From Paenibacillus sp. H1-7 (GTDB lineage Bacteria; Bacillota; Bacilli; Paenibacillales; NBRC-103111), in NCBI RefSeq assembly GCF_022354825.1, contig NZ_CP031168.1:7368501-7432500 (forward strand): a stretch of DNA of 64,000 bases, given 5' to 3'. Positions 32,834 through 41,738 of this stretch are shown here, piece by piece. The position numbers and the translations under genes are program-made. The stretch's first letter is position 1; each line of letters starts with the position of its first letter. Below the pieces are notes generated by a model. It was given only the letters and a program-made list of their open reading frames with translations. It was not told the origin of the DNA and ran no database searches.

Positions 32834-33513
32834 CTTGTCCGGGGGCGCGGCTTCAGCTGCAGCCCCTTTTCCATGTATCGGGATAGCTCGGACAATGGAT
32901 CACCGATGCGGACCCCGGCAGCCTCTTCCGCTCTCCCGGCTGCGCCCGCCATCGACAGCTGAGCCGCCCACAGCTGATGGTCCGGGTGCTCTGCCGCCAA
33001 ATTCATCAGCCCCTCCGTAACCTTGCTCAGGTACGTCTCTTTGTCCCCCCGCATCAGTATATCGAAGGTACCTTCCAGCAAATGAGTCCTAACGGGAAGC
33101 TCCATCCCTCTTCCCTCTGCATATTGAATCAAACGACGGACCGTCCCGTCCACGGTTGCGGGATTCGTGAACACAAGCAGCGGCGGACGCCCTTCAGCAC
33201 ATATCGCTTCGAACAAAGGATCGTCGATTCTAACGACGGGAATGGAGACAGGGAGTGCATCGCTGTCGGGCATATGAGCCGTAAAAAAGGTGCAGGTTAC
33301 CAGAATCGCATCCACATGGGCGGATTCGACCCATACCAGCGTATCCTGTATTCGAGCTTGCGCCGTTTCGACCGGGAAAGCCGCATCCGACTTGCGCCGG
33401 TCAAATCCCGGATCGACGAAATGCACCAGCTCGACGTCGAAGGGCTCCATGGCCTGCTGAATATAGTCTATATTCGAATAATGGGCATGATAGCATCCTA
33501 TGGTCCGTGTCAT
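32830..33513 (-). CDS. Aspartate/glutamate racemase-superfamily-like protein
   Basis: Protein of 227 residues with features of the Asp/Glu racemase fold: an N-terminal strand MTRTIGCYHAHYS, the segment AILVTCTFFTAH with Cys74 in the place of the first catalytic cysteine, and a later ATVDGTVRRLI motif like the T-x-GT-x-x of the family. The second catalytic cysteine seems to be missing: the expected site reads WAAQLSMAG. It may therefore not be a racemase. It may be co-transcribed with the LCP gene 29 bp upstream. Moderate confidence in the family. Confidence 0.7.
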   Translation of the reverse strand: MTRTIGCYHAHYSNIDYIQQAMEPFDVELVHFVDPGFDRRKSDAAFPVETAQARIQDTLVWVESAHVDAILVTCTFFTAHMPDSDALPVSIPVVRIDDPLFEAICAEGRPPLLVFTNPATVDGTVRRLIQYAEGRGMELPVRTHLLEGTFDILMRGDKETYLSKVTEGLMNLAAEHPDHQLWAAQLSMAGAAGRAEEAAGVRIGDPLSELSRYMEKGLQLKPRPRTS

Positions 33514-33542
33514 GTAGTGTCCTCCGTCCGTGTGAATCTAGA

Positions 33543-34955
33543 CTATCGGTTCGAATCCGATGATGCCGGTGCCTGTTTAGAGTCCGTGGAATCGGATGCT
33601 GGCTTGCGCCCCTCCTTCTGATCCTGCGATGAATCTTGTGATGCCGGATTGCGGTTCACGCCTGATGAACCCGGCTGCTGATTTTTATCCGACGAGGTTC
33701 GATTGCCGGTCGTCATACCCGGCTCCTGATCGCGGTCAGCTGTTTCCTTTTGCTGCGTGCCATTGACGGAAGACGGCTTTTTGCCGCTATCCGTCTGCGG
33801 CTTTCCGGCCGTCCCGGAGGAAGTCTTGCTGCCGGTCGAGCTTTTGGTCGCAGAGGAACCGTAAGTGGACTGGCTTACGCTGGATTTGCCTGTCGTCGTT
33901 GATTTGGGAGGAGTCGTAACACCGCTCGATTTCGAGCTCCCTGGTGCCGGTTTGACGGTGCCGTATGTACTGGTGTTTGTCGTATCCTCTTTCTCTTCAA
34001 ACGAATCTTCCTTCGTTGGCGGCGAAACGGTTTCCCCCAGCTCCAGCTTCAAGGCGTTGCTTGCCTGCTCTATGTCTTCTTTTTTGACGATGACATACGG
34101 GCTTTCCCACACACCCTCAAGATGGATGTAATCGACGTTCGACGGATTCATGTTGAAGTAGGTGCTGATCAAATCGCGAATTTGCGAGGCCGGCACATCC
34201 GTGCGCATATGATTGCCTACCGTCCCAATGATTTGCGACAGCTTCGTGATCCCTCCGGCGCTCTTCAACGAGTCGAGCATGACTCCGAGTACCTGCTGCT
34301 GCCTCTGGTTGCGTTCCAAATCGCTGGAATCCTGCGTATCGCGGTTCGACTTGCGGTACCTGACAAAATCAAGCACCTGCTTGCCGTTCAGCTTGGATAC
34401 GCCTTTCTTCAAATTGATATTCGTGCCGTCTTCGTCGTCGACATAGCGCATATCCATATCGACATCGATCGTCAAGCCTCCGAGAATGTCTACGGTTTGA
34501 CGGAAGCCGTCGAAATCTATCGTCATGGCATAATCGATCGGGATGCCCAGCAGCTCCTGGAACACCTTTTTCGTATTGGCAAAAGCCGTATCTTTGTCTG
34601 AATTGTAGAAGTATGGATAATAGTAGTTCGCTTTGCGTTCAGGCAACCCTTTCGGATCAAGCTGCATATCCCGCGGAATGGAGACAAGTGTGGCGGACTG
34701 ATCGTTCGGATTGACTGTAACGACCATCATGACATCGGAATTCAAGCTGCCCGACTCTACACGATGATCGATTCCCATAAGAAGAAATGTAAGCGGTTTT
34801 ACTTTAGCGGATTCGGCTACCGCGACCTGCTCCGGCGTGCCAATTTTTTCTATGACTTCATTCGTATCCTGAACTAAGCTGTAGGCGTAGACGCCGACTG
34901 TAGCGGCACCGACGAGGAGACAAGACAGTGCGATCTTGACAATTCTTTTAACCAT
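33543..34955 (-). CDS. LytR-CpsA-Psr (LCP) family protein with long disordered tail
   Basis: Cell-envelope protein of 470 residues. A short cytoplasmic start (MVKRIVK) and one helix precede the LCP domain (about 50-260; TFLLMGIDHR, MMVVTVNP, LVSIPRDMQ and FVRYRKSNRDTQDSSDLERNQRQQ), which transfers teichoic acid or other polymers from lipid carriers to peptidoglycan. The last 150 residues are Ser/Thr/Gly/Lys/Gln-rich, of low complexity, and probably span the wall. The ATG at 34955 is chosen over 34988 because GAGGG lies upstream of it. Confidence 0.93.
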   Translation of the reverse strand: MVKRIVKIALSCLLVGAATVGVYAYSLVQDTNEVIEKIGTPEQVAVAESAKVKPLTFLLMGIDHRVESGSLNSDVMMVVTVNPNDQSATLVSIPRDMQLDPKGLPERKANYYYPYFYNSDKDTAFANTKKVFQELLGIPIDYAMTIDFDGFRQTVDILGGLTIDVDMDMRYVDDEDGTNINLKKGVSKLNGKQVLDFVRYRKSNRDTQDSSDLERNQRQQQVLGVMLDSLKSAGGITKLSQIIGTVGNHMRTDVPASQIRDLISTYFNMNPSNVDYIHLEGVWESPYVIVKKEDIEQASNALKLELGETVSPPTKEDSFEEKEDTTNTSTYGTVKPAPGSSKSSGVTTPPKSTTTGKSSVSQSTYGSSATKSSTGSKTSSGTAGKPQTDSGKKPSSVNGTQQKETADRDQEPGMTTGNRTSSDKNQQPGSSGVNRNPASQDSSQDQKEGRKPASDSTDSKQAPASSDSNR

Positions 34956-35098
34956 TCGTATCGTATCCCTCATTTCACAAAAAAACATGGTTACGATTAT
35001 AAACGTTAAACATTAAAATAACATGACAAAAACATTAAAATTTCGCGAGTTTGTCTATCGTTGTCCAAATCGTGTCGTATTGCGCTGCTTCCCCGCCG

Positions 35099-36292
35099 CT
35101 ACAGCAGCGGAAGAAACAGGCCTCCCAGCGCCGCAGCAGCGACAACAAGCCAAGGCGGCAGCTTCCAAAAAACCAAGCCGCCGAACAGGACAAGCGCTAG
35201 GCCGAAATCGGCCGGCGATTCCACGGCGCTCGTCCATACCGGGTCGTACAGCGCTGCGAGCAATATGCCGACGACAGCCGCATGAACGCCGGTTAACGCC
35301 GCCCTTACCGCCGGCTGCGACCGCAGCCGTTCCCAGAACGGAAGCACGCCGATGACCAATAGGAAGGCGGGCAAGAAGATCGCGAGCGTCGCCATAACCG
35401 CACCCGGCCATCCGCCGATGACCATGCCCAAATAGGCGGCGAACGTGAACAATGGTCCCGGAACAGCCTGAGTTGCTCCATATCCCGCAAGAAACTGCTC
35501 CCGGCTCATCCAGCCGGACGGGACCACTTCCTTCTCCAGCAGCGGCAGCACGACGTGCCCGCCGCCGAATACCAGCGAGCCGGACCGGTAGAAGCTGTCC
35601 GCTATAGCAATAAGCTGGGAGCCGGTGCCGGCGTTCAGAAGCGGAAGCCCGATAAGCAGAAGCGCAAACGCCAATAATGCGCTTACCGCCAATTTCATGC
35701 CGGGAACACGGCCTTCCCCCTGGATAGTCTGCTTCGGACCGGACTCCTGTCCGCCGGTATGCCGATACAACAGCCATCCTGCTATAGCCGACGCGACGAT
35801 GACGCTCAATTGCGCGGCGGCGGAAGACCACATCAGCAAAATGACGGCAGATAGGACGGCAACAGCCGCTTTCCATCTGTCCGTTACGAACGATTTGCCC
35901 ATCCCCCATACCGCTTGCGCAACTATCGCAACCGCTGCCAGCTTCAGTCCGTGAATCCACCCGGAAGCACCGGGATCGACGGCCTGGTACAATGCAGCGA
36001 ACAGCGCTAACGCAAGCGCCGACGGAAGCGTGAAGCCAAGCCATGCTATGAGACCGCCCAGCATTCCGCCGCGGTAGTAGCCGATTCCGATGCCAACCTG
36101 GCTGCTGGCAGGCCCGGGAAGAAACTGGCATAATGCTACCAGATCGGCGTAGCTTTGCTCATCCATCCATCGCTTTCTCTGCACGTACTCGTCGCGGAAA
36201 TAGCCCAAATGAGCGACAGGGCCACCGAAGGACGTAAGCCCGAGCCGCAAAGATACCTTTCCTATTTCAAGCCAAGCCCTCCAACGATTCAC
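35099..36292 (-). CDS. chrA: Chromate transporter, ChrA/CHR family
   Basis: Long-form CHR-family permease of 397 residues with two homologous halves. Half 1 has LGLTSFGGPVAHLGYFRDE and LCQFLPGPASSQVGIGIGY; half 2 has SGSLVFGGGHVVLPLLEKE and GYGATQAVPGPLFTFAAYLG. Such proteins export chromate. The GTG at 36292 has GGGAG 6 bp upstream; the frame runs open to 36388 but overlaps the leader of the SDR gene without a site. It lies 96 bp after the SDR gene in the same direction. Confidence 0.93.
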   Translation of the reverse strand: MNRWRAWLEIGKVSLRLGLTSFGGPVAHLGYFRDEYVQRKRWMDEQSYADLVALCQFLPGPASSQVGIGIGYYRGGMLGGLIAWLGFTLPSALALALFAALYQAVDPGASGWIHGLKLAAVAIVAQAVWGMGKSFVTDRWKAAVAVLSAVILLMWSSAAAQLSVIVASAIAGWLLYRHTGGQESGPKQTIQGEGRVPGMKLAVSALLAFALLLIGLPLLNAGTGSQLIAIADSFYRSGSLVFGGGHVVLPLLEKEVVPSGWMSREQFLAGYGATQAVPGPLFTFAAYLGMVIGGWPGAVMATLAIFLPAFLLVIGVLPFWERLRSQPAVRAALTGVHAAVVGILLAALYDPVWTSAVESPADFGLALVLFGGLVFWKLPPWLVVAAAALGGLFLPLL

Positions 36293-36388
36293 CGCAAGCT
36301 CCCGCCTTTTCCCGTAGGTTCCGATTGGGTATATTCTCCTATTCAGATTACCATTCAATCGACACGAGGTAAACAGAGAAATCGACAA

Positions 36389-37180
36389 TTAATCGCGAAA
36401 GCCCCCGTCGGAATGAATGATTTGTCCCGTGATCCATTCCGCCTCGCTGCTGGCAAGAAAAGCGACCAGTCGCGCCGCATCCTCCGGTCTGCCGAGACGG
36501 CCCATCGGAAATTTGGGACGCAGCAGCGTTTTCAACTCATCCGTCATCCAGCCGGAGTCGGTTGGCCCCGGATCCACCGCATTGACTGTAATGTTCAATG
36601 GTGCCACCTCCGCTGCCAGCGATACGGTGAAGGCCGAGATCGCTCCCTTGGACGCGACATAAGCCAGCTCTCCAGTCATCGGGCCTTTATCCTGACCCGA
36701 GATCATATTGATGATCCGTCCCCCGCCGCCGGAAGACGGGTCGAAACGCTGTGCGAATACCGCGCTCAGAAGGCAGGCGGCCCGCACATTGACGGCGTAA
36801 TGCGCATCCAGAATGTCGGCGCTTAGTTGCTGATATCCGTCTCTCGTGGAATGCGCCGCGTTATTGACAAGGACGGTCGGATTCCCGAGCTTCCCGGCGG
36901 CTGTATCCAAGATCCGGTACGGCGAATCCGGCGACGACATGTCGATCTCCAAATGCTCCGCCTTCACACCGGACGCTCGGAGTTCCTCGCACAGCTTCTC
37001 CGGCCAATGCTCTGCCGCTCCCCACTCCATCGTCCTATCATAGGCACGCCAATGGGTGAACAGCACATCGGCTCCATCCTGCGCCAGAGCGCGGCATATT
37101 GCTGTACCGATGCCGAGCGGCCGGCTCACTCCCGTAACGATCGCCACATGCCCTTTCAATCTTTCAGCCTTTGAAGTCAT
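36389..37180 (-). CDS. Short-chain dehydrogenase/reductase (SDR)
   Basis: Classical SDR of 263 residues, close in pattern to 3-oxoacyl-ACP-reductase-like proteins. The cofactor loop is TGVSRPLGIG (Gly-x-n-Gly-x-Gly), NNAAH follows, the catalytic Ser is in NMISG and the Tyr/Lys pair in YVASK; the C-terminus ends SDGGFRD. The substrate is unknown. The ATG at 37180 has AAAGG 9 bp upstream; the ATG at 37189 lies too close to that site. A perfect 8-bp palindrome at 37212-37228 sits just upstream and may be an operator. Confidence 0.92.
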   Translation of the reverse strand: MTSKAERLKGHVAIVTGVSRPLGIGTAICRALAQDGADVLFTHWRAYDRTMEWGAAEHWPEKLCEELRASGVKAEHLEIDMSSPDSPYRILDTAAGKLGNPTVLVNNAAHSTRDGYQQLSADILDAHYAVNVRAACLLSAVFAQRFDPSSGGGGRIINMISGQDKGPMTGELAYVASKGAISAFTVSLAAEVAPLNITVNAVDPGPTDSGWMTDELKTLLRPKFPMGRLGRPEDAARLVAFLASSEAEWITGQIIHSDGGFRD

Positions 37181-37211
37181 AGCTCTCATCCTTTCCAGTT
37201 AACATAAGGTT

Positions 37212-37228
37212 TCTTTCATTATGAAAGA
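37212..37228. promoter_or_regulatory. Palindrome upstream of SDR gene, operator candidate
   Basis: TCTTTCAT-T-ATGAAAGA is a perfect 8-bp inverted repeat centred about 40 bp before the SDR start. Length and place fit a repressor site. Confidence 0.4.
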
Positions 37229-37291
37229 GAACTGCTTCTCCGTAAAAGAGCTTATTTGGCTAGCAACGAAATTCGCCGCTTCTATTCAAAG

Positions 37292-37336
37292 AAAAAACAG
37301 CCCGAATACCGGTCGCAACCGGGCTTCGGACTGTTA
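37292..37336 (-). terminator. Terminator after coiled-coil protein gene
   Basis: AACAG-CCGAA / TTCGG-CTGTT with an inner ACCGG / CCGGG pairing; on the minus strand six T follow. Confidence 0.75.
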
Positions 37337-37377
37337 TTTCATTCTATTGGTCTTCCAGCAGCTTAGGCTCGCTGCTT

Positions 37378-37704
37378 TTATCGCATCTGCCGCGGCTGCA
37401 GCGTATTGGCATTGGTAATCTCAACGGTTTGCATGGCTTGCGTCAGCTGCTCCTGCACCTGCTTGAGCTCCTGCTCATGCTGATGATGATGCTCGCTGAT
37501 CTGTGCGTCGAGCTGGCTTTGAGCCTGCTCTACGGCTCGCTGCGCCGTCTCCAGCTGCTGAATGGCGGTGGCGAGCTTTCGCGGGTTCGATTCCTGCTGG
37601 GCGTGGCGGACCGCCATCTCGGCATCCTTCGCAACCTGAATGGCTTTCTCGGCATTATCGACGACATGACGAAGCGGCATTTGATGCTGGTTTACCTCTG
37701 TCAC
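37378..37704 (-). CDS. Small coiled-coil protein of unknown function
   Basis: Protein of 108 residues. It is almost all helical and rich in Gln, Glu, Ala and His, with heptad-like spacing (LATAIQQLETAQRAVEQAQ) and a His-rich stretch SEHHHQHEQE that could bind metal. GTG 37704 has GAGGAAG 8 bp upstream and is preferred to the GTG at 37713. I do not recognise the family. It lies next to the dihydrofolate reductase gene in the same direction. Confidence 0.75.
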   Translation of the reverse strand: MTEVNQHQMPLRHVVDNAEKAIQVAKDAEMAVRHAQQESNPRKLATAIQQLETAQRAVEQAQSQLDAQISEHHHQHEQELKQVQEQLTQAMQTVEITNANTLQPRQMR

Positions 37705-37789
37705 AGGACGCACTTCCTCTCGGTTGAAGTCTTTGAAGTCTCAACCTTAAGATGCTCCGAAACGCCGGACTTCATTCCTGTGAGCCGGT

Positions 37790-38293
37790 CTATACGGACC
37801 GCTGCCGCTCGTAAATCACAAATTCGTAATCGTAAGGATTTTTCTCATCGCGCGGCCCTTTTTCCCGTGAGAGCACGCGCCATTCAGAAGCATCGACCGG
37901 ATCCAAAAACGTATCGGCCTCAAACGTATGTGCGATTTCCGTTATGTACAGTTTGTCGGCATGCGGCATAAACATCCGGAACACTTCAGCGCCTCCGATA
38001 ACGAACAGTTCTCCGCTTTCCGCCTCTGAGCCGTACCGTTCAAGCGCTTCCTCCACGGAATGTACCATTTCGCAGCCTTCCGCCGCAAATCCACGGTCCC
38101 TCGTCATGACGACATTGCGCCGCTTGGGAAGAGGTCTTCCGATGGATTCATAGGTTTTGCGCCCCATAAGGATCGTATGTCCGGTCGTAACTCTTTTGAA
38201 AAATGCCAGGTCCGCAGGCAAATGCCAAGGCAGTTTGTTGTTGACGCCAATGCCGCGGCGCTCGTCCATGGCAACTATAAAAGAAATAATCAT
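37790..38293 (-). CDS. folA: Dihydrofolate reductase
   Basis: Type 1 dihydrofolate reductase of 167 residues, reducing dihydrofolate to tetrahydrofolate with NADPH. Typical marks: ISFIVAMDERRGIGVNNKLPWHLP with the active-site Asp28, MGRKTYESIGRPLP and the NADPH loop FVIGGAEVF. The ATG at 38293 has a GAGG site. In many Firmicutes this gene follows thyA directly; here 1.7 kb and two other genes lie between them. Confidence 0.97.
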   Translation of the reverse strand: MIISFIVAMDERRGIGVNNKLPWHLPADLAFFKRVTTGHTILMGRKTYESIGRPLPKRRNVVMTRDRGFAAEGCEMVHSVEEALERYGSEAESGELFVIGGAEVFRMFMPHADKLYITEIAHTFEADTFLDPVDASEWRVLSREKGPRDEKNPYDYEFVIYERQRSV

Positions 38294-38368
38294 CGTCAGC
38301 CTCTATTCCTTGGAAAGTACTTGTATGGTCTAAACTTCCTGTATCATACCATACTCTACTCCCCTGCA

Positions 38369-38644
38369 CTATAAAGACGCCGTTGCGCCCGCTTCATACA
38401 TCTCGGTTTTGTTGGCGTTTTCATAAAGCTTCAGCTTTTTATAAATGTAATAGTGTCTTGAACAGTATCCCTTGGATACGGCGTGTCCCTTACAATTGAT
38501 CCATTGGCACTGCTTAGGCTCTTTTTTTGTTTTTTTACGGATTATGTTAGGATTTCCGTTGCGCAGAAGCCGTTGATGATGCGTCGAGCACAAGCCTTTT
38601 GCTTTTAACGCCCGGTCGCATCCTTCGATCATACATCGTTTCAC
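38369..38644 (-). CDS. Small protein with two zinc-finger-like motifs
   Basis: Protein of 91 residues from a GTG at 38644 with AAAGGAG about 11 bp upstream. Two copies of a Cys/His motif are seen: C-MIEG-C then GLCSTHHQR in the first half, and C-QWIN-C then GYCSRHYYI in the second. Each gives C-x4-C-x(8-9)-C-x2-H, likely a zinc site, a pattern also seen in small phage and HNH-linked proteins. Between them lies a very basic stretch (IIRKKTKKEPK). DNA or RNA binding is plausible. Confidence 0.7.
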   Translation of the reverse strand: MKRCMIEGCDRALKAKGLCSTHHQRLLRNGNPNIIRKKTKKEPKQCQWINCKGHAVSKGYCSRHYYIYKKLKLYENANKTEMYEAGATASL

Positions 38645-38968
38645 GGTAGATTCCACTCCTTTGTCATTGTTAGTTTCGAAGCTCTTTGGAATGGAGCGGA
38701 AATGATTCATATTTTATTATACGAATAAATCTTTTATCATAAAAATCGTTTAGTTGGTTAAGAATCGGTAACAGCAGCCCGTTATTGTCCAATTGATTCT
38801 ATTCATGGCGAATCTGTTAATCGAGGTTAAATTATTAACTTATTATGCGAAAAGTCCCTTTGGGCCAAGGATCATTATAAAATGGTAACTATAGGCTCTT
38901 GTTTGTTGCACGATATCATTTGTATACTGGTACACGTCTCTTAACTTACACAGCAGGAGAGGGTTATT
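38645..38968. other. AT-rich divergent intergenic region
   Basis: These 324 bp hold no gene. They contain the promoter candidate at 38899 for the PAS-HTH gene and a TATAAT box at about 38713 on the minus strand, without a good -35, for the zinc-finger-like gene. Confidence 0.5.
38899..38928 (+). promoter_or_regulatory. Promoter candidate for PAS-HTH regulator
   Basis: -35 TTGTTT (38899-38904), 18-bp spacer, -10 TATACT (38923-38928), 40 bp before the start codon. Confidence 0.45.
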
Positions 38969-39883
38969 TTGCTAACCGTTGAAGCTTTGGTCCGTATAAT
39001 CAAGAAGCCTATGGGAATCATTCGGATAGAGGCCAACAAGCTCTCTTTCGTGGAAATAAACGAACCTTTATGCAATATTTCGGGCTATTCCAAAGAGGAA
39101 TTAATGCAGATGGACCCGAGCCGTCTGCTCATTAAAAAATACGATACACCGCCCGCGGTTCAATTATACCGGCTTCCGCACGGCTTTTTCGTCAAATCGG
39201 AGACGTCCGTGCTGTCCAAATGCAATATCGAGGTGTTTTTCGAAACCGAGGCATATCGCGTCGATGACGGCAATGATAAGCTGCTGGTCGTGTTCATAAA
39301 TAATATCAGCGCAAAAAAATGGATCGAAAAGCAAATCGCCGCTCAGCCGATCCTCTGTTCCGGAATTATTAACCATAACTATATCATTCAGCATTACGAT
39401 ATTTATTTCGATCCGATCGTCCGGCATCAGAGCAAGTACATGAACATCTCTATCTTCGAAACAATCGCCGCGGAGCAGCATGAGCTGGTACGGCAAGCGT
39501 TAAAGGAAATCTCGGATACGAGGCACACGAAACAATTGATTCTGCGTACGACGAAGCTGGACGATCAAATCGAGCTGGAGATGAAAATTACCATCCATCC
39601 TCTCTTTGACGGCTTCGGCAATTTGCAGGAGATTGCGTTTGTCATCAGCCACTTGAAGCCATTCGACGAAACCGAGGATCCTTCCGTCCGGTTGAAAATT
39701 ATTATGGCTCAGCGCAACATTACCGCCCAATGGCTGTCCGAGGCTACCGGCATTACGATTCAGACGATCTCCAAACTGCGCAACGGCAAAATCAAAAAGC
39801 CGCAGCAGCTGACCGCCAAGCTGATCGCTTCGGAGCTGGGCGTCTCCGTATCCGATATTTGGTCGGAAACTAGGCGGGGATAA
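38969..39883 (+). CDS. PAS-domain protein with C-terminal Xre-type helix-turn-helix
   Basis: Protein of 304 residues from a TTG at 38969 with AGGAGAGGG upstream. A PAS-like domain is seen at about 15-120 (SFVEINEPLCNISGYSKEELMQMDP, then VVFINNISAKKWIEKQI), a less clear second domain at about 125-235, and an Xre-like helix-turn-helix at about 243-300 (LSEATGITIQTISKLRNGK). No membrane helix is present, so it senses a cytoplasmic signal and binds DNA. PAS before Xre is an unusual order. It lies convergent to thyA. Confidence 0.88.
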   Translation: MLTVEALVRIIKKPMGIIRIEANKLSFVEINEPLCNISGYSKEELMQMDPSRLLIKKYDTPPAVQLYRLPHGFFVKSETSVLSKCNIEVFFETEAYRVDDGNDKLLVVFINNISAKKWIEKQIAAQPILCSGIINHNYIIQHYDIYFDPIVRHQSKYMNISIFETIAAEQHELVRQALKEISDTRHTKQLILRTTKLDDQIELEMKITIHPLFDGFGNLQEIAFVISHLKPFDETEDPSVRLKIIMAQRNITAQWLSEATGITIQTISKLRNGKIKKPQQLTAKLIASELGVSVSDIWSETRRG

Positions 39884-39910
39884 CTTCCGGGCTTGCTTTA
39901 TAGACAAAAT

Positions 39911-39948
39911 AAAAAATCGGTCCTCCCCCAGGAGAGACCGATTTTTTT
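39911..39948. terminator. Bidirectional terminator between PAS-HTH gene and thyA
   Basis: A stem AAAAAATCGGTC / GACCGATTTTTT with an inner CTCC/GGAG. T-runs on both strands. Confidence 0.93.
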
Positions 39949-39970
39949 GCTGCTATGCTGCAGCCCGAGC

Positions 39971-40765
39971 TTAAATCGCTATTGGCGCCTTAATACCAGG
40001 ATGAGCCTGGTAGCCTGTGAACTCGAAATCTTCGAACCGGTAGTCGAAAATCGATTCCGGCTTCCGGTGGATGACGAGCTTCGGCTGCGGGAACGGCTCC
40101 CTGGTCAACTGCAGCTTCACCTGCTCCAGATGATTCAAATAAATGTGGACGTCGCCGCCGGTCCATACCAGCTCTCCGACCTCCAGGTCGCATTGCTGCG
40201 CCACCATATGGGTCAACAAGGCATAGGACGCCAAATTAAACGGCAGACCGAGGAACGTATCCACCGATCGCATTTGAAACATGCACGACAACCGGCCGTT
40301 CGCTACATAGAACTGAAACGCATAGTGACATGGAGGCAAAGCCATGCCGTCTACCTCCGCAGGATTCCATGCGCTGACCAGATGGCGCCGCGAGTCCGGA
40401 TTGGAGCGGATCTGGGCAATCAGATTCGTAATCTGATCGACGACCTGTCCGTTCGGCCCCTGCCATGTACGCCACTGGGCTCCGTATACGCGGCCCAAAT
40501 TCCCTTCCGCATCCGCCCATTCATCCCAGATGGTAACCCCGTTGTCACGCAAATATTGAATGTTCGTGTTCCCGCTCAAAAACCACAGCAGTTCATGAAC
40601 GATGGATCTCATATGGAGTTTTTTGGTCGTTAACAGCGGGAAGCCCTGCTGCAGATCGAATCTCATCTGCCTCCCGAATACGGAAATCGTTCCGGTTCCG
40701 GTACGATCCCCCTTTTGCACGCCGTTGTCCAATATATCTTGAAGTAAAGTTAGATAAGATTTCAT
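39971..40765 (-). CDS. thyA: Thymidylate synthase
   Basis: Classical folate-dependent thymidylate synthase, 264 residues, the same length as the E. coli enzyme. It methylates dUMP to dTMP using methylene-tetrahydrofolate. The nucleophile Cys146 is in LPPCHYAFQFYV; DRTGTGT, SRRHLVSAWNP and FNLASYALLTHM match the family. The ATG at 40765 has GAGGTGG 5 bp upstream. It makes the dihydrofolate that the reductase at 37790 recycles. Confidence 0.98.
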   Translation of the reverse strand: MKSYLTLLQDILDNGVQKGDRTGTGTISVFGRQMRFDLQQGFPLLTTKKLHMRSIVHELLWFLSGNTNIQYLRDNGVTIWDEWADAEGNLGRVYGAQWRTWQGPNGQVVDQITNLIAQIRSNPDSRRHLVSAWNPAEVDGMALPPCHYAFQFYVANGRLSCMFQMRSVDTFLGLPFNLASYALLTHMVAQQCDLEVGELVWTGGDVHIYLNHLEQVKLQLTREPFPQPKLVIHRKPESIFDYRFEDFEFTGYQAHPGIKAPIAI

Positions 40766-40853
40766 TTGCCACCTCAATTTACGGAATCATCTATCCATTA
40801 TAGCAAAGGACGGGCCAAAATAGCAGTCCTTATTCCGACTAAGGTACCGCTCG

Positions 40854-41579
40854 TTATGTGCCGTATAGGTCTTCCACTACCGGATCGTCTCCGAACGCAT
40901 CGCTCAGCAGCAGCCGGATCAGGCGCTCTGCAGCTTCTTCGGGAGTTTTGAGCCATCCTTTGGTTTTATACATGGCGAACGTGTCCGCCGCCGCAAACCG
41001 GCTTACATCCTGCGTCCTCGCCTCCTCCTGCAGCGCCGTATCGATCAGTCCGGGCCATGCCGAGACGATTCGAACATTCTCCAGAGCGACGGTGCGGGTA
41101 AACGTGTCCAGCCCAGCCTTCGCCGCCGAATAACAGCTCATCCCCAGGCACAAATATTTGACGGAAGCCGACGATATGTTAAGAATACGCTTTTCCGCAG
41201 GGTAGCGGCCCATATGGTTCATCAAGCTGGCGGTCAGCAGCATCGGAGCCAGCAAATTCACATGCACATTCGCAGCAATGACATCCGGCTCACAATGACC
41301 GATGGCAGCTAGCGGCTCGACCACGGCCGCATTGTTAATTAAGTGCACGGTCTCCGTTTGCTGCGGATCCACTGCTGCCGCAATGCCCTTCATCAGCCCG
41401 TCCAGCCCGTTGCTGCAGCTTAGATCGAATGGCACATAGTGAACGTTGCCGTACTTTCGCACCAACGCTTCATTGACGGTTCTCGATATGCAAAATAGGG
41501 TATGGCCGGCAGAGGCAAGACGTTCCGCCATGGCTTGTCCTATTCCGCGCGATGCGCCTGTTATGATGAACACTTTCAT
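40854..41579 (-). CDS. SDR oxidoreductase (YueD/sepiapterin-reductase-like)
   Basis: Short-chain dehydrogenase of 241 residues. The cofactor motif TGASRGIG is at residues 7-14, followed by NNAA, a catalytic Ser in NISSASVK and the YSAAK pair; the VEDLYG C-terminus fits the benzil-reductase (YueD) and sepiapterin-reductase branch, which reduces diketones. The ATG at 41579 has GGGAGGA upstream. The physiological substrate is not known. Confidence 0.9.
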   Translation of the reverse strand: MKVFIITGASRGIGQAMAERLASAGHTLFCISRTVNEALVRKYGNVHYVPFDLSCSNGLDGLMKGIAAAVDPQQTETVHLINNAAVVEPLAAIGHCEPDVIAANVHVNLLAPMLLTASLMNHMGRYPAEKRILNISSASVKYLCLGMSCYSAAKAGLDTFTRTVALENVRIVSAWPGLIDTALQEEARTQDVSRFAAADTFAMYKTKGWLKTPEEAAERLIRLLLSDAFGDDPVVEDLYGT

Positions 41580-41738
41580 TGCCGTTCCTCCCATGGCTCA
41601 TGCATTTTTTAGTACCAACTACTAATACTTAATATTAAATTACTCTCTTATATGGCAGACGTCAATTCCTTCTATACCTCCTCCTCTCAGTTCTGAGGTA
41701 TAATGATAGCCATAGACAGATAACGGGAGTGGATAACC

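Noticed and set aside
33543..33562. A T-arm-like sequence (CGGTTCGAATCCG) that suggests a tRNA gene
   Set aside because: No acceptor stem, D-arm, anticodon arm or 3' CCA-like end is found around it, and it codes for the last residues of the LCP protein.
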